From positions 1 through 7,845 of the forward strand of contig JAIOTR010000104.1 in assembly GCA_021106665.1 (NCBI GenBank): a DNA stretch of 7,845 nt, read 5' to 3'. Under the pieces are notes generated by a model. It was not told where the DNA came from. It did not search any database and worked only from the letters and a program-made list of their open reading frames with translations. How positions within the stretch are numbered: position 1 is the first letter of the stretch; every line of letters starts with the position of its first letter. Shown piece after piece: positions 6,665 to 7,845 of the stretch. The translations under genes were made by a program, and so were the position numbers. Origin of the DNA: Bacteroidales bacterium. GTDB taxonomy: Bacteria > Bacteroidota > Bacteroidia > Bacteroidales > JAADJA01.

Positions 6665-6892
6665 CTAATATTTTTTTCGTGCATCAAATATTTTCTTGCT
6701 TCCATAAGCAGCGCCTAATGTCATTAAAATAACCAATCCTCCTCCAATTGGTGAGCCTCCACCTACAGGTAAATCACCACCACCGGGACCACCACCAGGA
6801 TCAGGAGGTAAATCTGCAAATACATTGCTCAAAAACAACGGAGAGCAAACAAGGAACGATATAATTAAAATACGTTTGATAATTTTTTTCAT
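6665..6892 (-). CDS. Small exported protein with a PID-CTERM-like C-terminal sorting tail
   Basis: This 75-residue protein has three parts. A signal peptide (KKIIKR, then hydrophobic 8-22, likely cleavage VFA|D at 26-27) is followed by a short Gly/Pro linker (PPDPGGGPGGGDLPVGGGS, 29-47). The tail is PIGGG (48-52), a hydrophobic segment LVILMTLGAAYG (53-64) and a basic end (KK 66-67, RKKY 72-75). This tripartite tail resembles the Bacteroidota PID-CTERM protein-sorting domain, usually written PIDGG-hydrophobic-GAAYG-basic; here Gly replaces Asp. That comparison is from memory of the family. After export about 49 residues remain, almost all of them linker and tail, so there is no room for an enzyme domain. 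Cys16 lies inside the signal peptide without a lipobox context. It has its own strong promoter (6991-7022) and shares a terminator with radA. It could be a small envelope or surface peptide anchored by its tail; its function is unknown. Confidence 0.8.
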   Translation of the reverse strand: MKKIIKRILIISFLVCSPLFLSNVFADLPPDPGGGPGGGDLPVGGGSPIGGGLVILMTLGAAYGSKKIFDARKKY

Positions 6893-6990
6893 TATTGCTG
6901 GTTTTGCTATATTAATAAACTATTAGATAACACGAAGATAATCAAATATTAATAACTTCAAATAACACTTTTAAAGCCATTCTCTCAAGG

Positions 6991-7022
6991 CAAAAGTAAA
7001 TATTATTTATAACTTTTACAAA
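6991..7022 (-). promoter_or_regulatory. Strong Bacteroidota-type promoter for the small exported protein
   Basis: Read on the minus strand, TTTG (7022-7019) is followed after exactly 20 bases by TACTTTTG (6998-6991). Both the -33 TTTG and the -7 TAnnTTTG boxes are perfect, and the 19-21 spacing rule is met. Transcription would begin near 6986, giving a leader of about 90-95 bases before the start codon at 6892. It is the best promoter in the window and shows that the small gene is transcribed independently of the DUF3078 gene upstream. Confidence 0.75.
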
Positions 7023-7054
7023 ATATTAATAAAAAAAATTAAAAAATATCTTAG

Positions 7055-7076
7055 AAATTTCCAAAATTGGGAATTT
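7055..7076 (-). terminator. Possible weak terminator after the DUF3078 gene
   Basis: AAATTTCCAA (7055-7064) and TTGGGAATTT (7067-7076) form a 10-pair stem with one imperfect pair and a two-base loop in DNA (four or more in RNA). On the minus strand the T-rich run only starts about 6-8 bases after the stem (7046-7041, then 7038-7031), and the stem is AT-rich, so termination may be inefficient. The rest of the 237-base gap between the two minus-strand genes shows only the promoter at 6991-7022 and AT-rich sequence. Confidence 0.35.
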
Positions 7077-7129
7077 AAAAACCTGAAACAATGATAAATC
7101 TTTTCGGATATCTTCTAAATAAATTTTAA

Positions 7130-7845
7130 TCAATTCGTAAATTTATACATTAAACCCACTGACAAATATTCCTTAATCTGTGTCTCAGAAACGGTATTAT
7201 TATCATATAACATTTGCAAACCAAAGCTAGCTGACAACCATTCATTAATTTTCATATTGATCATGGTATCCCAATTAACATCAATGTTTTGGGGATCTTC
7301 CAAATAATTCGAAAATAATTCGAGTTTTGTGCTTAAACTAACATTTTTTACAATGTCTTTAACAAACATCATCCTGAATTTAGCACCAAATTCAAACTTT
7401 GATGTTGCTCCATCTTTCACTTTATATTCTGGTTTTTGCACCGGGACACCAAGTGAATCATATTCAGCAGGATCTACTCCAAAGGCACCTTTATCAGCAA
7501 GTTCCTGATCATTTACAATAATCCATCTGACGGTTGCAGGTGATAAATAAAATGACAGGAATTCATATGGACGATATTCCATTCCTAATCCAAGAGAAGT
7601 AAAAGCTGGAGCTAAGAAATTAGAAATTTTCTCCTTGCCCAAATCTGGATCGTCATCATGATAATCATATCCTGGTGCAAATTGTGATTTAAAATCGAAA
7701 TTAGCAGTATAATACCATTTTTCTGCTGCTTTCAAACCATAGGTTGATACAAAATCGATTTTGTCCTCATTTTTTCTGAAATCTTGTTTCCCTACTTTCG
7801 ATTGTCCATAAGCCAAAACCAAAATGTTTTCCCATTTCGATTTGC
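7130..7845 (-). CDS. DUF3078 family protein, probable outer-membrane beta-barrel, 5' partial
   Basis: The C-terminal 237 residues of a larger protein are visible; the frame stays open to base 7845 (KSKWENI before the TTG at 7822), so the true start lies outside. The sequence matches DUF3078, a Bacteroidota family. Conserved features include FRKNEDKIDF (22-31), KWYYTANFDFKSQFAPGYDY (42-61), ISNFLAPAF (73-81), YLSPATVRWIIVNDQ (99-113) with ADKGAFGVD (116-124), and NYLEDPQNIDVNW (179-191). Alternating polar and aromatic strands about 10 residues long, separated by turns, and a C-terminal strand ending LMYKFTN are typical of outer-membrane barrels. Family members usually have about 300 or more residues with an N-terminal signal peptide, expected beyond the edge. 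The molecular role is not established; a structural or transport part in the outer membrane is an inference. A separate promoter lies between it and the next minus-strand gene. Confidence 0.9.
   Translation of the reverse strand, partial: KSKWENILVLAYGQSKVGKQDFRKNEDKIDFVSTYGLKAAEKWYYTANFDFKSQFAPGYDYHDDDPDLGKEKISNFLAPAFTSLGLGMEYRPYEFLSFYLSPATVRWIIVNDQELADKGAFGVDPAEYDSLGVPVQKPEYKVKDGATSKFEFGAKFRMMFVKDIVKNVSLSTKLELFSNYLEDPQNIDVNWDTMINMKINEWLSASFGLQMLYDNNTVSETQIKEYLSVGLMYKFTN

Noticed and set aside
6841..6848. Lipoprotein signal at Cys16 of the small exported protein
   Set aside because: The residues before the cysteine (SFLV) do not fit the lipobox, which needs a small residue directly before Cys; the VFA|D cleavage site fits better.
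7820..7822. TTG at 7822 as the start of the DUF3078 protein
   Set aside because: The frame continues to the window edge with family-like sequence and no signal peptide is present at this point, so the real start is outside.
1..7845. Mobile element, CRISPR array, defence system or RNA gene
   Set aside because: No transposase or integrase, no regularly spaced repeats, no tRNA or rRNA-like segments and no toxin-antitoxin-like pair were seen; gene content is mainly housekeeping.

Overview
The window is AT-rich and dense with genes. It looks like a chromosomal segment from a member of the Bacteroidota, probably Bacteroidales or a close relative. Several signs agree: upstream regions lack Shine-Dalgarno sequences but carry copies of the Bacteroidota promoter element TAnnTTTG; there is a DUF3078 outer-membrane-type protein, a family largely restricted to this phylum; and there is a tiny protein with a PID-CTERM-like tail. 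The species cannot be named from the sequence alone.

Layout. Positions 1-1832 hold the end of a biotin-dependent carboxyltransferase (5' end outside the window) and a small biotin carrier protein. Together these are two parts of an acyl-CoA carboxylase or a methylmalonyl-CoA decarboxylase type enzyme. Position 1945 starts a secreted thioredoxin-fold protein whose active site keeps only one cysteine (CSDS). From 2501 to 6590 five genes run closely spaced on the plus strand: panC, panD, a multi-pass LPG-synthase-TM/flippase-like membrane protein, a stand-alone rfaE2 heptose-1-phosphate adenylyltransferase, and radA. This run mixes pantothenate/CoA synthesis, envelope functions and DNA repair. 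A hairpin with flanking A and T runs (6610-6642) sits between radA and the convergent minus-strand genes and probably stops transcription from both sides. Beyond it, on the minus strand, are a 75-residue exported protein with a Gly/Pro linker and a PIGGG-hydrophobic-basic tail (6665-6892), its well-formed promoter (6991-7022), and the C-terminal 237 residues of a DUF3078 protein that runs off the right edge.

How the genes fit together. The carboxyltransferase and carrier need a biotin carboxylase or a decarboxylase membrane subunit that is not in the window. PanC and PanD together supply beta-alanine and condense it with pantoate, feeding CoA synthesis. RfaE2 activates heptose for lipopolysaccharide core, and the overlapping membrane protein may be an envelope-lipid or glycan factor. 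Most of the window is ordinary housekeeping sequence. I found no mobile element, CRISPR array, RNA gene or defence system. The items most worth a second look are the PID-CTERM-like small protein, the TAnnTTTG elements built on the stop codons of the upstream genes before panC and panD (the latter predicting an almost leaderless mRNA), and the one-cysteine thioredoxin.
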